From positions 45,166-109,165 of the forward strand of contig DJEI01000072.1 of NCBI GenBank assembly GCA_002431865.1: 64,000 nt of DNA, given 5' to 3'. The translations under genes were made by a program, and so were the position numbers. The DNA is from Lachnospiraceae bacterium UBA5902 (GTDB lineage: Bacteria > Bacillota > Clostridia > Lachnospirales > Lachnospiraceae). The notes beneath the pieces were generated by a model, which had not been told where the DNA came from, searched no databases, and was given only the letters and a program-made list of their open reading frames with translations. Positions 51,709 through 60,599 of the stretch are shown in pieces. Each line of letters starts with the position of its first letter. The stretch's first letter is position 1.

Positions 51709-53001
51709 ATGTTTGCAGATAGAGCGAAAATATTTATAAGATCAGGAAAAGGCGGCGACGGACATGTGTCATTTCGCCGGGAATTATATGTTCCGGATGG
51801 CGGTCCGGACGGTGGCGACGGCGGCGATGGCGGAGATGTTATCTTTGTGGTAGATCCCGGATTAAATACGCTTACGGATTTCCGTCATGTGCGTAAATAT
51901 GTGGCACAGGATGGTGAGGAAGGCGGAAAGCGAAACTGCCATGGTGCCAATGGAAAGGATATTATCCTGAAAGTTCCGGCAGGCACAGTCGTAAAGGATG
52001 CAGAAACCGGAAAAGTTATCCTCGATATGTCGAACAAGACAGAGCCTGTGACTCTGTTAAAGGGCGGCAGAGGCGGCAAAGGGAACCGTCAGTATGTGAC
52101 ATCAGTCATGCAGGCACCAAAGTATGCACAGCCGGGGAAACCGGCGAAGGAGCTCTGGGTAACCTTAGAGCTTAAGATGATTGCAGATGTCGGACTGGTC
52201 GGATTCCCGAATGTCGGTAAATCCACATTCCTGTCCCGTGTGACGAATGCAAAGCCGAAGATCGCAAATTACCATTTCACAACGCTCAATCCGAATCTTG
52301 GTGTGGTAGATCTCGGAGAGAAGCAGGGCTTTGTGATTGCAGATATTCCGGGTATTATCGAGGGCGCATCGGAAGGCGTTGGCCTTGGAATCGAATTCTT
52401 ACGTCATATCGAGCGTACAAAGGTGCTGATCCATATTGTCGATGCGGCATCGACCGAGGGCAGAGATCCGATCGTGGATATCGAGGCAATCAACAAGGAG
52501 CTGCGTCAGTACAATGAAGCGCTGGCAAGCCGCCCGATGGTGATTGCAGCGAATAAGTGTGATGCGCTGTATGGTGAGGATTACGAGACCGTGATCCAGT
52601 TATTGAAGGATGAATATGAACCAAAGGGAATCAAAGTATTCCCGATATCAGCAGTATCCGGCAAGGGTGTCGAAGAGCTGCTGTGGTATGTAAATAAATT
52701 AGTGAAGGAAGCACCGGATGAAGTAATTGAGTTCGCTCCGGAGATGGATGTTGAGTTCATGGATGATCCGGAACTGCCATTCGAAGTGACAAAGTCCGAG
52801 GAAGAAGAGCATGTTTTCCTTGTGGAAGGTCCTCGGATCGAGAAGATGCTTGGTTATACGAATCTGGAGTCTGAGAAGGGCTTTGCGTTCTTCCAGAGAT
52901 TCCTGAAGGACAATGGAATCTTACAGATGCTCGAAGATCTTGGTATCGAAGAGGGAGACACTGTAAGATTGTATGGTCTGGAGTTTGATTATTATCGTTA
53001 A
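51709..53001 (+). CDS. obg: GTPase Obg/CgtA
   Basis: Essential GTPase in 50S assembly and stress signalling. The glycine-rich Obg fold occupies the first 158 residues (RSGKGGDGHVSFRRELYVP, GGDGGDGGDVIFVVD). The G domain has G1 GFPNVGKSTFLSRVTNAKPK, switch I ANYHFTTLNPNLGVV, G3 ADIPGIIEGASEG and G4 NKCD. The C-terminal OCT domain (about 345-425) is present (VFLVEGPRIEKMLGYTNLES), as in most Firmicutes. The ATG at 51709 follows GAGGGAGGG. It is the first gene of a run obg-yhbY-nadD-yqeK-rsfS linked to ribosome assembly and growth. Confidence 0.97.
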   Translation: MFADRAKIFIRSGKGGDGHVSFRRELYVPDGGPDGGDGGDGGDVIFVVDPGLNTLTDFRHVRKYVAQDGEEGGKRNCHGANGKDIILKVPAGTVVKDAETGKVILDMSNKTEPVTLLKGGRGGKGNRQYVTSVMQAPKYAQPGKPAKELWVTLELKMIADVGLVGFPNVGKSTFLSRVTNAKPKIANYHFTTLNPNLGVVDLGEKQGFVIADIPGIIEGASEGVGLGIEFLRHIERTKVLIHIVDAASTEGRDPIVDIEAINKELRQYNEALASRPMVIAANKCDALYGEDYETVIQLLKDEYEPKGIKVFPISAVSGKGVEELLWYVNKLVKEAPDEVIEFAPEMDVEFMDDPELPFEVTKSEEEEHVFLVEGPRIEKMLGYTNLESEKGFAFFQRFLKDNGILQMLEDLGIEEGDTVRLYGLEFDYYR

Positions 53002-53027
53002 ATCGTTAAAAGGAAAGAGGAAAGAAT

Positions 53028-53318
53028 ATGACAAGTAAGCAGAGAGCTTATCTGAAGAGTCTGGCAATGAATGCCGATACGATTATGAACATTGGAAAAT
53101 CCAGCCTGACACCGGAGGTCTGCACAGCAGTCAGCGAGGCGCTGGAGAAGCGGGAACTGGTGAAGATCGGTGTGTTGAAGAACTGTCTTGATGATCCGAA
53201 GGAAATTGCGGCTGTGATGGCTGAGCGTACGCACAGCCAGGTCGTACAGGTCATCGGCAAGAAGATCGTATTGTATAAGAAGAGAAAGAAAGATCCGAAG
53301 ATCGTTCTCCCGGAATAA
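53028..53318 (+). CDS. yhbY: YhbY-type CRM-domain RNA-binding protein
   Basis: A 96-residue CRM (YhbY) protein associated with pre-50S particles. It begins MTSKQRAYLKSLAMNADTIM, has the GxxG RNA-binding loop (NIGKSSLTPEV) and the conserved RELVKIGVLKNCLDDPKEIA and QVIGKKIVLYKKRK. It sits 26 bases after obg and 1 base before nadD, as in Bacillus (yqeI). GGAAAGAGGAAAG provides the ribosome binding site. Confidence 0.94.
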   Translation: MTSKQRAYLKSLAMNADTIMNIGKSSLTPEVCTAVSEALEKRELVKIGVLKNCLDDPKEIAAVMAERTHSQVVQVIGKKIVLYKKRKKDPKIVLPE

Positions 53319-53319
53319 G

Positions 53320-53973
53320 ATGGCAGATGTGAAATTCGAACAATTTCATACGATCGCGATTCTCGGAGGGACGTTTAACCCGGTACATGCCGGTCATGTG
53401 GCGATTGCACGGGCAGTCTTAAATGCGCGGACGGAGGTAGAACAGCTTGTCTGTATGCCGAATCATATTCCGGCATACAAGGAGAAAGATGAGATTGTGG
53501 ATGGAAGCATACGGATGGATATGCTGCGGCTGGCGATGGCACAGATTCCAAAGGTGTCGGTCAGCGATTTTGAATTAAAACGGGATGGGTATACGTATAC
53601 GGTGGATACATTTACACGGTTAAAGCAACTGTACCCGAAGCTTGCAATTGAATTTGTGATTGGCGATGATTCGCTGTTTCAGTTACACAAGTGGTATGCG
53701 TTTGAACGATTGTCGGATCTCTGCGAGATATTGATTGTCGCAAGAGGGGAACAGCGGGATACGATTGAGGCATATATCCGGGAATTTTGTACAAAGTATC
53801 CGGCGTTCCGTATCTCCTATGTGGAGATGCCACACGTTCCGGTTTCATCAAGCGAGATACGGGCGCGGATTGCACGGAAACAATCGGTACAGGGACTTGT
53901 GCCGGATGAGGTATTACAGTATATAGAAGCGCATGCACTTTATAAGCAGGAAACTGGGAGAAAACAGATATGA
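53320..53973 (+). CDS. nadD: Nicotinate-nucleotide adenylyltransferase
   Basis: Joins NaMN and ATP to make deamido-NAD, an essential step in NAD synthesis. The nucleotidyltransferase motif GGTFNPVHAGHVAIAR (H-x-G-H) lies at about residues 16-31, and the second motif SSSEIRARIARKQS near residue 170 (normally ISSTxIR). Substrate residues MPNHIPAYKEK and EFVIGDDSLFQLHKW are conserved. The C-terminus overlaps the start of yqeK by 4 bases. The ATG at 53320 is 1 base after the yhbY stop with GATCGTTCTCCCGG upstream, a weak ribosome binding site, consistent with coupling to yhbY. Confidence 0.95.
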   Translation: MADVKFEQFHTIAILGGTFNPVHAGHVAIARAVLNARTEVEQLVCMPNHIPAYKEKDEIVDGSIRMDMLRLAMAQIPKVSVSDFELKRDGYTYTVDTFTRLKQLYPKLAIEFVIGDDSLFQLHKWYAFERLSDLCEILIVARGEQRDTIEAYIREFCTKYPAFRISYVEMPHVPVSSSEIRARIARKQSVQGLVPDEVLQYIEAHALYKQETGRKQI

Positions 53974-54548
53974 TGACAAGAGACAAAATGATAACAAGAT
54001 TGAAGGGCAAGATCAGCGCGACCAGACTGACACATTCCTTTGGTGTCGAGTATACAGCTGCCTGTCTGGCGATGGTGCATGGAGAAGATGTGGAAAAGGC
54101 ACGTGTGGCAGGATTGCTGCATGACTGTGCGAAGGGATTGCCGACAAAGACAAAGCTGGAAAAGGCGAGAAAGCATGGACTTCCGGTCAGTAAGTATGAG
54201 GAGAAAAATCCGGATATGCTTCATGCAAAGCTCGGTGCATATTATGCACGATATAAATATGATGTGGTTGACCAGGTGATTTTAGACGCGATCACGTATC
54301 ACACAACCGGCCGGCCGAACATGACGCTGATGGATAAGATTATCTTCGTTGCTGATTATATTGAGCCGAACCGCAAGATGCTTCCGGAGATGGAGGAGAT
54401 CCGGAAGGAGGCATTTACGGATCTGGATGCCTGTGTGATTCATATATTGAAGAACACATTGGATTATCTGAGCAGGACAACGACAGAGATGGACTATATG
54501 ACACAGAAAACCTATGATTTTTATGTTGTGCACAACATGGAACTGTAA
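53970..54548 (+). CDS. yqeK: YqeK-type HD hydrolase (symmetrical Ap4A hydrolase)
   Basis: HD-domain phosphohydrolase of 192 residues; YqeK proteins split diadenosine tetraphosphate symmetrically into two ADP. Metal ligands are H19 region (LTHSFGVEYTAACLAMVHG), HD in VAGLLHDCAKGLPTK and the later YHTTGRPNMTLMDKIIFVADY. The start overlaps the nadD stop (ATGATGA). It sits between nadD and rsfS, the same order as in Bacillus subtilis. Confidence 0.93.
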   Translation: MMTRDKMITRLKGKISATRLTHSFGVEYTAACLAMVHGEDVEKARVAGLLHDCAKGLPTKTKLEKARKHGLPVSKYEEKNPDMLHAKLGAYYARYKYDVVDQVILDAITYHTTGRPNMTLMDKIIFVADYIEPNRKMLPEMEEIRKEAFTDLDACVIHILKNTLDYLSRTTTEMDYMTQKTYDFYVVHNMEL

Positions 54549-54559
54549 GGAGACAGGGT

Positions 54560-54907
54560 ATGAGCGATAACAAATATCTGAGAACAATTGTAAAGGCACT
54601 GGACGATAAAAAGGGGAATGATATCCATGTGATCCGGATATCAGAGATCTCTTCCATGTGTGATTATCTGGTGATTGCGGACGGTTCAAACCGCAATCAG
54701 GTGCAGGCGATGTGCAACAATGTGGAACATGCAATGCGGGAAGCCGGAGCTGAAATGAAAAACCGGGAAGGATATGCAAATGGAGGATGGATTTTGCTGG
54801 ATTATTATGATATAATTATTCATGTATTTTCGGAAAAAGAGAGATCCTTCTATGATTTAGATCATATCTGGAGGGATGGAGAGTTTTTACAACCGGGGGA
54901 ATATTAA
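54560..54907 (+). CDS. rsfS: Ribosomal silencing factor RsfS
   Basis: RsfS binds L14 and blocks joining of the ribosomal subunits in starved cells. The 115 residues show the family core: ALDDKKGNDIHVIRISEISS, CDYLVIADGSNRNQVQAMCN and the C-terminal WILLDYYDIIIHVFSEKER followed by FYDLDHIWRDG. The start has AAGGAGACAGGG upstream. It closes the obg to rsfS series. The start codon of the next gene appears to lie 1 base after its stop. Confidence 0.95.
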   Translation: MSDNKYLRTIVKALDDKKGNDIHVIRISEISSMCDYLVIADGSNRNQVQAMCNNVEHAMREAGAEMKNREGYANGGWILLDYYDIIIHVFSEKERSFYDLDHIWRDGEFLQPGEY

Positions 54908-54908
54908 T

Positions 54909-56099
54909 TTGAATAATAAGGAAAAACTGATCCAGGATAATTATAGTAAAGTTAATCAGATTTCTGCCAGATGTATGCGTGTGATCGTGGCGATTCTTGC
55001 GCTTGCGTTTGTTTATTGTTATTTTGGTACGGATATGGATGAATCTGTACTGATCGTTTTCTTTGCGTCTGCAATATTTATTGCGTTGATTCCAACGCTG
55101 ATCATAAATATTTTAAAATTCGATCATGCACCTGTGACGAAGCATATTGTTATTATCTGTGTCTGTCTGATCGCGACACTGATGCTGACACTTTTATCGA
55201 CGTATGCGTATCCGATCATGTTATTCCCGATCCTTCTGGCATCGCTTTATTATAATCAGACGTTGGTACTGTTTGCATCGCTTCTGATGTCGTGTGGCAT
55301 TGTTGGTTCCAATTATTTTGCATTCCGGTTTTCGGATGTATTTATCGGATTTCCATGTGAGTCATTTGAAGAGGCTATGATGTCTTATGTAGTGCCACAG
55401 ATCGTGGTTGTATTCGGACTTTCGGTTGCGGCATATTTCATCGTACAGCGAAATTCCATGATGATTAACTCTGCGATCAACATGGCAGTCACGATGCAGG
55501 ATAACCAGACAGGACTGATTTTCTCATTTGCGGAGATTAGCGAGAGTAAATCAAAATTCACCGGAGAGCATATCAAGCGAGTGGCAGCCTATATGCGTGT
55601 TCTGGCGAAAGCGTCAGGATTTGATGATGAATATGTGGAGATGGTATCGACAGCATCAATGATGCATGACATTGGAAAGCTGATGATCAGTGAGGAGATT
55701 CTGGACAAACCGGATAAGCTGACCGATGAGGAATACCAGATCATGAAGAACCATGTATTATATGGTGAGGCACTTCTGGAGAAATGTCCGGGTGAGTTGA
55801 TGCATCTGGCTTGTATTCTGGCAAAAGAGCATCATGAGCGCTGGGATGGTACCGGATATCTTGGTATGAAAGGCGAAGAGATTGCCTATATCAGCCGTTT
55901 GATGGCGGTGTGTGATGTGTTTGATGCACTTACTTCTGACCGGTATTATAAGAAGGGATGGTCGTTGGAAGATACGTTTGATGAGATTATCCGGTTATCT
56001 GGAAAGAGCTTTGATCCGAAGGTCGTCAAATTATTTATCCAGCATTTTGATGAGTTCAAAGAGATACATAACCGTATACCGGACAAGCAAAAATACTAG
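54909..56099 (+). CDS. Membrane HD-GYP domain protein
   Basis: About 396 residues. Six or so hydrophobic helices occupy residues 20-185, followed by an HD-GYP domain: EHIKRVAAYMRVLAKASGF, MHDIGKLMISEEILDKPDKL, KNHVLYGEALL, HHERWDGTGYLGMKGEEI and VCDVFDALTSDRYYKKGW. The GYP loop reads GYL, a tolerated variant. It is a predicted c-di-GMP phosphodiesterase reporting through an unknown membrane sensor. The start is judged to be TTG at 54909, one base after the rsfS stop with GGGGGAA about 8 bases upstream; the ATG at 54876 abuts GGAGGG without spacing and would overlap rsfS by 32 bases. The next small gene starts 18 bases after the stop. Confidence 0.85.
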   Translation: MNNKEKLIQDNYSKVNQISARCMRVIVAILALAFVYCYFGTDMDESVLIVFFASAIFIALIPTLIINILKFDHAPVTKHIVIICVCLIATLMLTLLSTYAYPIMLFPILLASLYYNQTLVLFASLLMSCGIVGSNYFAFRFSDVFIGFPCESFEEAMMSYVVPQIVVVFGLSVAAYFIVQRNSMMINSAINMAVTMQDNQTGLIFSFAEISESKSKFTGEHIKRVAAYMRVLAKASGFDDEYVEMVSTASMMHDIGKLMISEEILDKPDKLTDEEYQIMKNHVLYGEALLEKCPGELMHLACILAKEHHERWDGTGYLGMKGEEIAYISRLMAVCDVFDALTSDRYYKKGWSLEDTFDEIIRLSGKSFDPKVVKLFIQHFDEFKEIHNRIPDKQKY

Positions 56100-56117
56100 A
56101 GAAATGGAGTACCTGCT

Positions 56118-56447
56118 ATGTATAAGATTATGAATGCATACATGAGCAAGGTTCAGCTACAATCAGGACCGGAACTGCAGCAAAGACTTTGTGATATTGT
56201 GAATAGTATAAAAGAAATTAAGAGTTTTTCGGTCACAGAACATTTCAAACAATTTGCGATTGACATGAAATTAGAGTCGTTTTCCGTGGATCGTGCAGCG
56301 GTAGTCTTTCATGAATTACAGGGAAAGATTGCAAATCCATATTCATCCTTTTATGTGCGTTTTAACGAGGGTCGGTGTGTACGATACCGGTTCATTACAT
56401 GCAAGGAAGATAAGCACGGGATCTACTGTGACTTCATATTCAGTTAA
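56118..56447 (+). CDS. Unknown small protein, 109 residues
   Basis: I do not recognise this protein. It begins MYKIMNAYMSKVQLQSGPEL, has no signal peptide or membrane segment, and is mixed helical with a likely beta-strand end (SFYVRFNEGRCVRYRFITC). It contains two cysteines near the C-terminus. The frame has a weak ribosome binding site (gaaatggag) and normal codon use. It follows the membrane HD-GYP gene by 18 bases and ends 20 bases before a strong bidirectional terminator, so it is probably the last gene of that transcript. Whether it partners the HD-GYP protein is unknown. Confidence 0.6.
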   Translation: MYKIMNAYMSKVQLQSGPELQQRLCDIVNSIKEIKSFSVTEHFKQFAIDMKLESFSVDRAAVVFHELQGKIANPYSSFYVRFNEGRCVRYRFITCKEDKHGIYCDFIFS

Positions 56448-56466
56448 AAGGTCAAACAGACATATG

Positions 56467-56523
56467 AAAAGACAGGTTCTGGAATATTGAGGTGCCCCTC
56501 GATATTTCAGAACCTGTCTTTTC
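56467..56523. terminator. Bidirectional terminator between the orphan gene and lexA
   Basis: A long hairpin: AAAAGACAGGTTCTG (56467-56481) pairs perfectly with CAGAACCTGTCTTTT (56508-56522), with inner pairs AATAT/ATATT and GAGG/CCTC. T-rich on one side and A-rich on the other, so it can serve both convergent genes. Confidence 0.9.
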
Positions 56524-56571
56524 GTGTAAAATGGAAATGATATTAAATATCGGTTTTCTCAGGAAAAATTC

Positions 56572-57198
56572 CTAGAATGTACGGAACAGACCGATGACTT
56601 TTCCGAGAATCTGAAGCTCTCCGTCCTGTACAATAATCGGATCCATCGTGTCATTCTCCGGCTGTAACCGGTAGTAACCGGCTTCCTTGTAATAGGTCTT
56701 TACGGTTGCGGAATCATCAATCAGAGCAACGACCATCTCGGCATTTCTTGCTGTCTGTGCTTCTTCACACATCACTAAGTCACCATCAAAGATACCGGCA
56801 TTGATCATACTGTCACCTTTAACCTTCAGCATGAAGGTATTCTTTCCGTTTGCATGCAGATACTCTGGTGGGATCGGAAAGTACCCCTGAATATTCTGTT
56901 CAGCCAGGATTGGTTCACCACAGGTAACGGTACCAACGATCGGTACATTTACAACCTCTCTGCGGGCGAGATTAAACTCGTCATCTAAGATTTCAATTGC
57001 ACGTGGCTTGGTTGGGTCCTTGCGGATATATCCTTTTTCCTCCAGTGATTCCAGATGTGCATGAACAGAAGAGGTGGATTTTAAATGAACTGCCTCGCAG
57101 ATTTCGCGCACGGCAGGTGGATACCCTTTTTGTAAAATACATTCTTTCAGATAATCGAGAATTTCTTTCTGCTTATCTGTCAGTTTTCGATTTGCCAT
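56572..57198 (-). CDS. lexA: LexA repressor (Cys-Gly cleavage site)
   Basis: SOS-response repressor of 208 residues. The winged helix-turn-helix domain (1-65) has YPPAVREICEAVHLKSTSSV as the recognition part. The S24 peptidase-like C-terminal domain has catalytic S130 (KVKGDSMINAGIFDGD) and K167 (DDSATVKTYYKE). The self-cleavage bond is C93-G94 (GTVTCGEPILAE), where Escherichia coli and Bacillus LexA have Ala-Gly; Cys-Gly is used by UmuD and some related repressors, so function is expected to persist. It is divergent from hisZ. A LexA-box-like sequence lies in the shared upstream region. Confidence 0.95.
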   Translation of the reverse strand: MANRKLTDKQKEILDYLKECILQKGYPPAVREICEAVHLKSTSSVHAHLESLEEKGYIRKDPTKPRAIEILDDEFNLARREVVNVPIVGTVTCGEPILAEQNIQGYFPIPPEYLHANGKNTFMLKVKGDSMINAGIFDGDLVMCEEAQTARNAEMVVALIDDSATVKTYYKEAGYYRLQPENDTMDPIIVQDGELQILGKVIGLFRTF

Positions 57199-57263
57199 AA
57201 CATATCCCCTTTCTTATGATTTAAAAACTATATTTATGATAGCATAGAATACAGAAAAATGCA

Positions 57264-57275
57264 AACAAATGTTCT
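57264..57275. promoter_or_regulatory. Candidate LexA box
   Basis: AACAAATGTTCT (minus strand AGAACATTTGTT) is an imperfect match to the Firmicute SOS box GAACnnnnGTTC. It lies about 66 bases upstream of the lexA start, which is consistent with autoregulation, and 37 bases before the hisZ minus-35 element. Confidence 0.5.
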
Positions 57276-57311
57276 GTTTTTCTTATCAGATGAAAAAACA
57301 TTGGAAAAACT

Positions 57312-57340
57312 TTGAATTTTCGATAGAAATGCAGTATAAT
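57312..57340 (+). promoter_or_regulatory. Promoter of the his cluster
   Basis: TTGAAT (57312-57317) and TATAAT (57335-57340) with 17-base spacing, 50 bases before the hisZ start. The short leader leaves no room for a histidine T-box. Confidence 0.65.
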
Positions 57341-57389
57341 ATCCTAGACTTTGTATGTCGTTAGAAATGATATAAAAGGAGAGCTGGTT

Positions 57390-58598
57390 TTGAACGAAAA
57401 GTTATTACATACACCCGAAGGCGTCCGGGATATCTATGATGCCGAGTGTAAGAAGAAAAAGAAAGTGATTTCACAGATCCATCATGTGTTAGAACTTTAC
57501 GGTTATCAGGATATTGATACACCAAGCTTTGAATATTTTGATATTTTCAATATGGATAAGGGGTCTGCGGCATCAAACGAAATGTATAAATTCTTTGACC
57601 GCAACAATAACACTTTGGTGTTACGCCCGGATATCACACCGAGTATTGCCCGCTGTGTGGCAAAATATTATCCGGAGGAACAGCTTCCAATCCGTCTGTG
57701 TTATGCAGGAAATACTTTTTTAAATACGCACCAGCATCAGGGAAAGCTTTCTGAGTTTACACAGATTGGTGGAGAATTGATCAACGATGACAGTTCTGCT
57801 GCCGATGCGGAGATTATCGCCTGTGTGATTCATTGTCTGCTTGCAGCGGGCTTGAAGGAGTTCCAGATTGAGATTGGTGAAGTCGAGTTCTTCAAGGGTA
57901 TGATCGAAGAGGCTGGTCTGGATGATGAGACAGAACAGCGTATCAAAGAGTACATTCATTCAAAGAATTTTTTTGGACTCACAGAGTTTGTGAATACACT
58001 GGACATTCCAGAGGAACGCAAGGCTGCACTGAAAAGTTTTGAGAGTCTGTTTGGCGGGTTGGATATGCTTGACCATGCAGAAAAGCTTGTGACAAATGCG
58101 GCATCGTTAGAGGCGATTGCCCGTATGCGGAAGGTATATACCGCACTTACAAGCTATGGATATGAAAAATATGTGAGCTTTGATCTGTCCATGATCAACC
58201 GATTTAATTATTATACTGGAATCGTGTTTCGCGGTTATACATATGGAACGGGAGATGCAATCGTGAAAGGTGGCCGTTATAACAACCTGATGGAGAAGTT
58301 CGGCAAGAAGGCTCCATCCGTTGGATTCGCGATTTATGTCGATGATCTGATGAGCGCGATCGCCAGAAATAAGATTGACGTTGCACTTGATTATTCCAAT
58401 GTACTTGTCCTGTACAGGGAGGAAGACCAGAAAGAAGCAATCGCATATGCATGTAAGCTGCGTGCGGAGAATCACAAGGTAGAGCTTGTTCGGATGTCCA
58501 GACGACATGATCTGCAGGAATATATTGATTATGCACATAAGATGCATTTTGCAAAATTGTGCTATTTTGAGGCTGCGGACAAGATTACAGAATATTAA
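57390..58598 (+). CDS. hisZ: ATP phosphoribosyltransferase regulatory subunit HisZ
   Basis: HisZ is a catalytically dead histidyl-tRNA synthetase paralog that forms a complex with short HisG and confers histidine feedback. Class II core motifs are visible: PEGVRDIYDAEC, LRPDITPSIARCVA (motif 2 region), RLCYAGNTF and YTGIVFRGYTYGTGDAIVKG. It lacks the anticodon-binding domain fully typical of HisS, ending with a short Rossmann-like segment. The start is TTG at 57390, 5 bases after AAGGAGAG, giving 402 residues; an upstream ATG at 57351 precedes that site and overlaps the promoter region. It begins the his gene series. Confidence 0.93.
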   Translation: MNEKLLHTPEGVRDIYDAECKKKKKVISQIHHVLELYGYQDIDTPSFEYFDIFNMDKGSAASNEMYKFFDRNNNTLVLRPDITPSIARCVAKYYPEEQLPIRLCYAGNTFLNTHQHQGKLSEFTQIGGELINDDSSAADAEIIACVIHCLLAAGLKEFQIEIGEVEFFKGMIEEAGLDDETEQRIKEYIHSKNFFGLTEFVNTLDIPEERKAALKSFESLFGGLDMLDHAEKLVTNAASLEAIARMRKVYTALTSYGYEKYVSFDLSMINRFNYYTGIVFRGYTYGTGDAIVKGGRYNNLMEKFGKKAPSVGFAIYVDDLMSAIARNKIDVALDYSNVLVLYREEDQKEAIAYACKLRAENHKVELVRMSRRHDLQEYIDYAHKMHFAKLCYFEAADKITEY

Positions 58599-58607
58599 GG
58601 AGAGACT

Positions 58608-59246
58608 ATGCGTTATTTAACATTTGCACTGGCAAAGGGACGTCTTGCAAAGAAAACACTTGCGATGTTTGAACAGATGGACATCACTTGTGAGGAGGCA
58701 AAGGACCCGGATACAAGAAAATTGATTTTTACAAATGAGGAGTACAAAATCCGCTTTTTCTTAGCGAAGGCATCGGATGTACCAACATATGTGGAGTATG
58801 GCGCGGCGGATATCGGTGTGGTTGGCAAGGATACGATTATGGAGGAAGGCCGTAATCTGTACGAGGTTATGGATCTTGGCTTTGGCAAGTGCCGGATGTG
58901 CGTATGCGGACCGGCATCTGCGCGGGAACTGCTTTCCAAAAACGAAATTATCCGTGTAGCGAGTAAATATCCGAATATTGCAAAGAATTATTTTAGTGAG
59001 AAGAAAAATCAGACAGTTGAGATTATCAAACTGAACGGTTCGGTGGAGCTGGCACCGCTTGTAGATTTGTCCGAGGTGATCGTCGATATCGTGGAGACCG
59101 GTTCTACATTGCGTGAAAATGGACTGGAGGTCTTAGAAGAGATCTGTCCGCTTTCTGCGCGCGTGGTTGTCAATCAGGTGAGTCTCAAGATGGAGCATGA
59201 GAGAATCCGGAAGCTGTTAAATGATTTAAATGAGATTATTCACTAG
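58608..59246 (+). CDS. hisG: ATP phosphoribosyltransferase, short form
   Basis: First enzyme of histidine synthesis (PRPP plus ATP). The 212 residues lack the C-terminal ACT-like regulatory domain of long HisG, so it requires HisZ, encoded just upstream. Motifs: [38 protein letters not shown], the AP-type periplasmic-fold residues [14 protein letters not shown] and the PRPP loop [15 protein letters not shown] ribosome binding site (aaggagaga) precedes the ATG at 58608, 9 bases after the hisZ stop. Confidence 0.97.
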   Translation: MRYLTFALAKGRLAKKTLAMFEQMDITCEEAKDPDTRKLIFTNEEYKIRFFLAKASDVPTYVEYGAADIGVVGKDTIMEEGRNLYEVMDLGFGKCRMCVCGPASARELLSKNEIIRVASKYPNIAKNYFSEKKNQTVEIIKLNGSVELAPLVDLSEVIVDIVETGSTLRENGLEVLEEICPLSARVVVNQVSLKMEHERIRKLLNDLNEIIH

Positions 59247-59291
59247 AAAATAGTGCTGTAAGTATATGTAGTACATAAGGAGGCTTTTAAG

Positions 59292-60584
59292 ATGCGTATT
59301 GTAAAGTTGACAGAAGATACCAAGAAGGACATTTTGACCAATCTCTTAAAGCGTAGCCCGGATAGTTACGGAGGCTATGAGGAGACCGTTAAGAATATTG
59401 TTTCTGATATTCATGACAGAAGAGATGCGGCGTTATTTGAATATACCGAGAAGTTTGATCATGCAAAGATTAATGCAGACAATGTCCGTGTGACAGATGA
59501 AGAGATCGAGGAGGCATATACCCAGGTAGATGCGAAACTTTTAGAGACGATCCGCAAAGCAATTGTGAATATCCGTACCTATCATGAAAAGCAGAAGCAA
59601 TATAGCTGGTTTGATTCTGAAAACAACGGCACTCTGCTTGGCCAGAAGGTAACACCACTTGCGAAGGTTGGTGTGTACGTACCAGGAGGTAAGGCTGCAT
59701 ATCCATCCTCCGTGCTTATGAATGTAATCCCAGCCAAGGTTGCATGTGTTGGTAAGATCGTAATGACAACACCATGTAATGCAGAGGGAAAGGTTTATTC
59801 AACAACATTGGTTGCAGCGAAGGAAGCCGGTGTGGATGAGGTCTATAAGGCTGGTGGCGCACAGGCGGTCGCTGCGCTTGCCTATGGAACAGAATCCATT
59901 CCGAAGGTAGATAAGATCGTCGGACCTGGAAATATCTTCGTAGCACTTGCAAAGCGTTGTGTATTCGGACATGTCAGCATCGATTCCGTTGCCGGACCAA
60001 GTGAAATCATGGTACTTGCTGATGAAACGGCAAATGCAAGATATGTAGCGGCAGATCTGTTGTCTCAGGCAGAGCATGATGAGATGGCATCTGCAATTTT
60101 AGTTACAACTTCTGAGGAGCTTGCGAGGAAGGTCAGTGAGGAAGTGGATGGATTCGTAAAGGAATTATCCAGAAAGGATATCATCCAGAAATCCCTGGAT
60201 AATTATGGCTATATTCTGGTTGCGGATACGATGCAGGATGCCATTGACACGGTCAATGAAATTGCAAGTGAGCATCTGGAGGTTGTCACAGCAAATCCAT
60301 TTGATACAATGACACGGATTCAGAATGCAGGAGCAATCTTCCTTGGAAGCTATTCTTCCGAGCCGCTTGGAGATTATTTCGCCGGACCAAACCATGTACT
60401 TCCGACGAACGGAACTGCAAAGTTCTTCTCACCGCTTTCTGTGGATGACTTTATTAAGAAGTCCAGCATTATTTACTACTCCAGAGAAGCGTTAGAGGAG
60501 GTTCATCAGGATATCATTGATTTTGCAGAGGCAGAGTATCTGACTGCACATGCAAATTCAATCAAGGTACGATTTGAGAAATAA
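59292..60584 (+). CDS. hisD: Histidinol dehydrogenase
   Basis: Zinc-dependent NAD enzyme converting histidinol to histidine in two steps. Signatures are VGVYVPGGKAAYPSSVLMN, the catalytic DEVYKAGGAQAVAALAYG, GPGNIFVALAKRCVFG, DSVAGPSEIMVLADE and GPNHVLPTNGTAKFFSPLSV; the zinc-binding Gln/His pair is in DLLSQAEHDEMASAILV. The 430 residues are standard. An AAGGAGG lies 9 bases upstream of the ATG. It follows hisG by 45 bases and precedes hisB by 15. Confidence 0.97.
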   Translation: MRIVKLTEDTKKDILTNLLKRSPDSYGGYEETVKNIVSDIHDRRDAALFEYTEKFDHAKINADNVRVTDEEIEEAYTQVDAKLLETIRKAIVNIRTYHEKQKQYSWFDSENNGTLLGQKVTPLAKVGVYVPGGKAAYPSSVLMNVIPAKVACVGKIVMTTPCNAEGKVYSTTLVAAKEAGVDEVYKAGGAQAVAALAYGTESIPKVDKIVGPGNIFVALAKRCVFGHVSIDSVAGPSEIMVLADETANARYVAADLLSQAEHDEMASAILVTTSEELARKVSEEVDGFVKELSRKDIIQKSLDNYGYILVADTMQDAIDTVNEIASEHLEVVTANPFDTMTRIQNAGAIFLGSYSSEPLGDYFAGPNHVLPTNGTAKFFSPLSVDDFIKKSSIIYYSREALEEVHQDIIDFAEAEYLTAHANSIKVRFEK

Positions 60585-60599
60585 CAGGGGGGATCGCAT

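Noticed and set aside
57199-57389. T-box leader before hisZ
   Set aside because: The gap holds only a lexA-box-like site, a promoter and a leader of about 45 bases, too short for a T-box.
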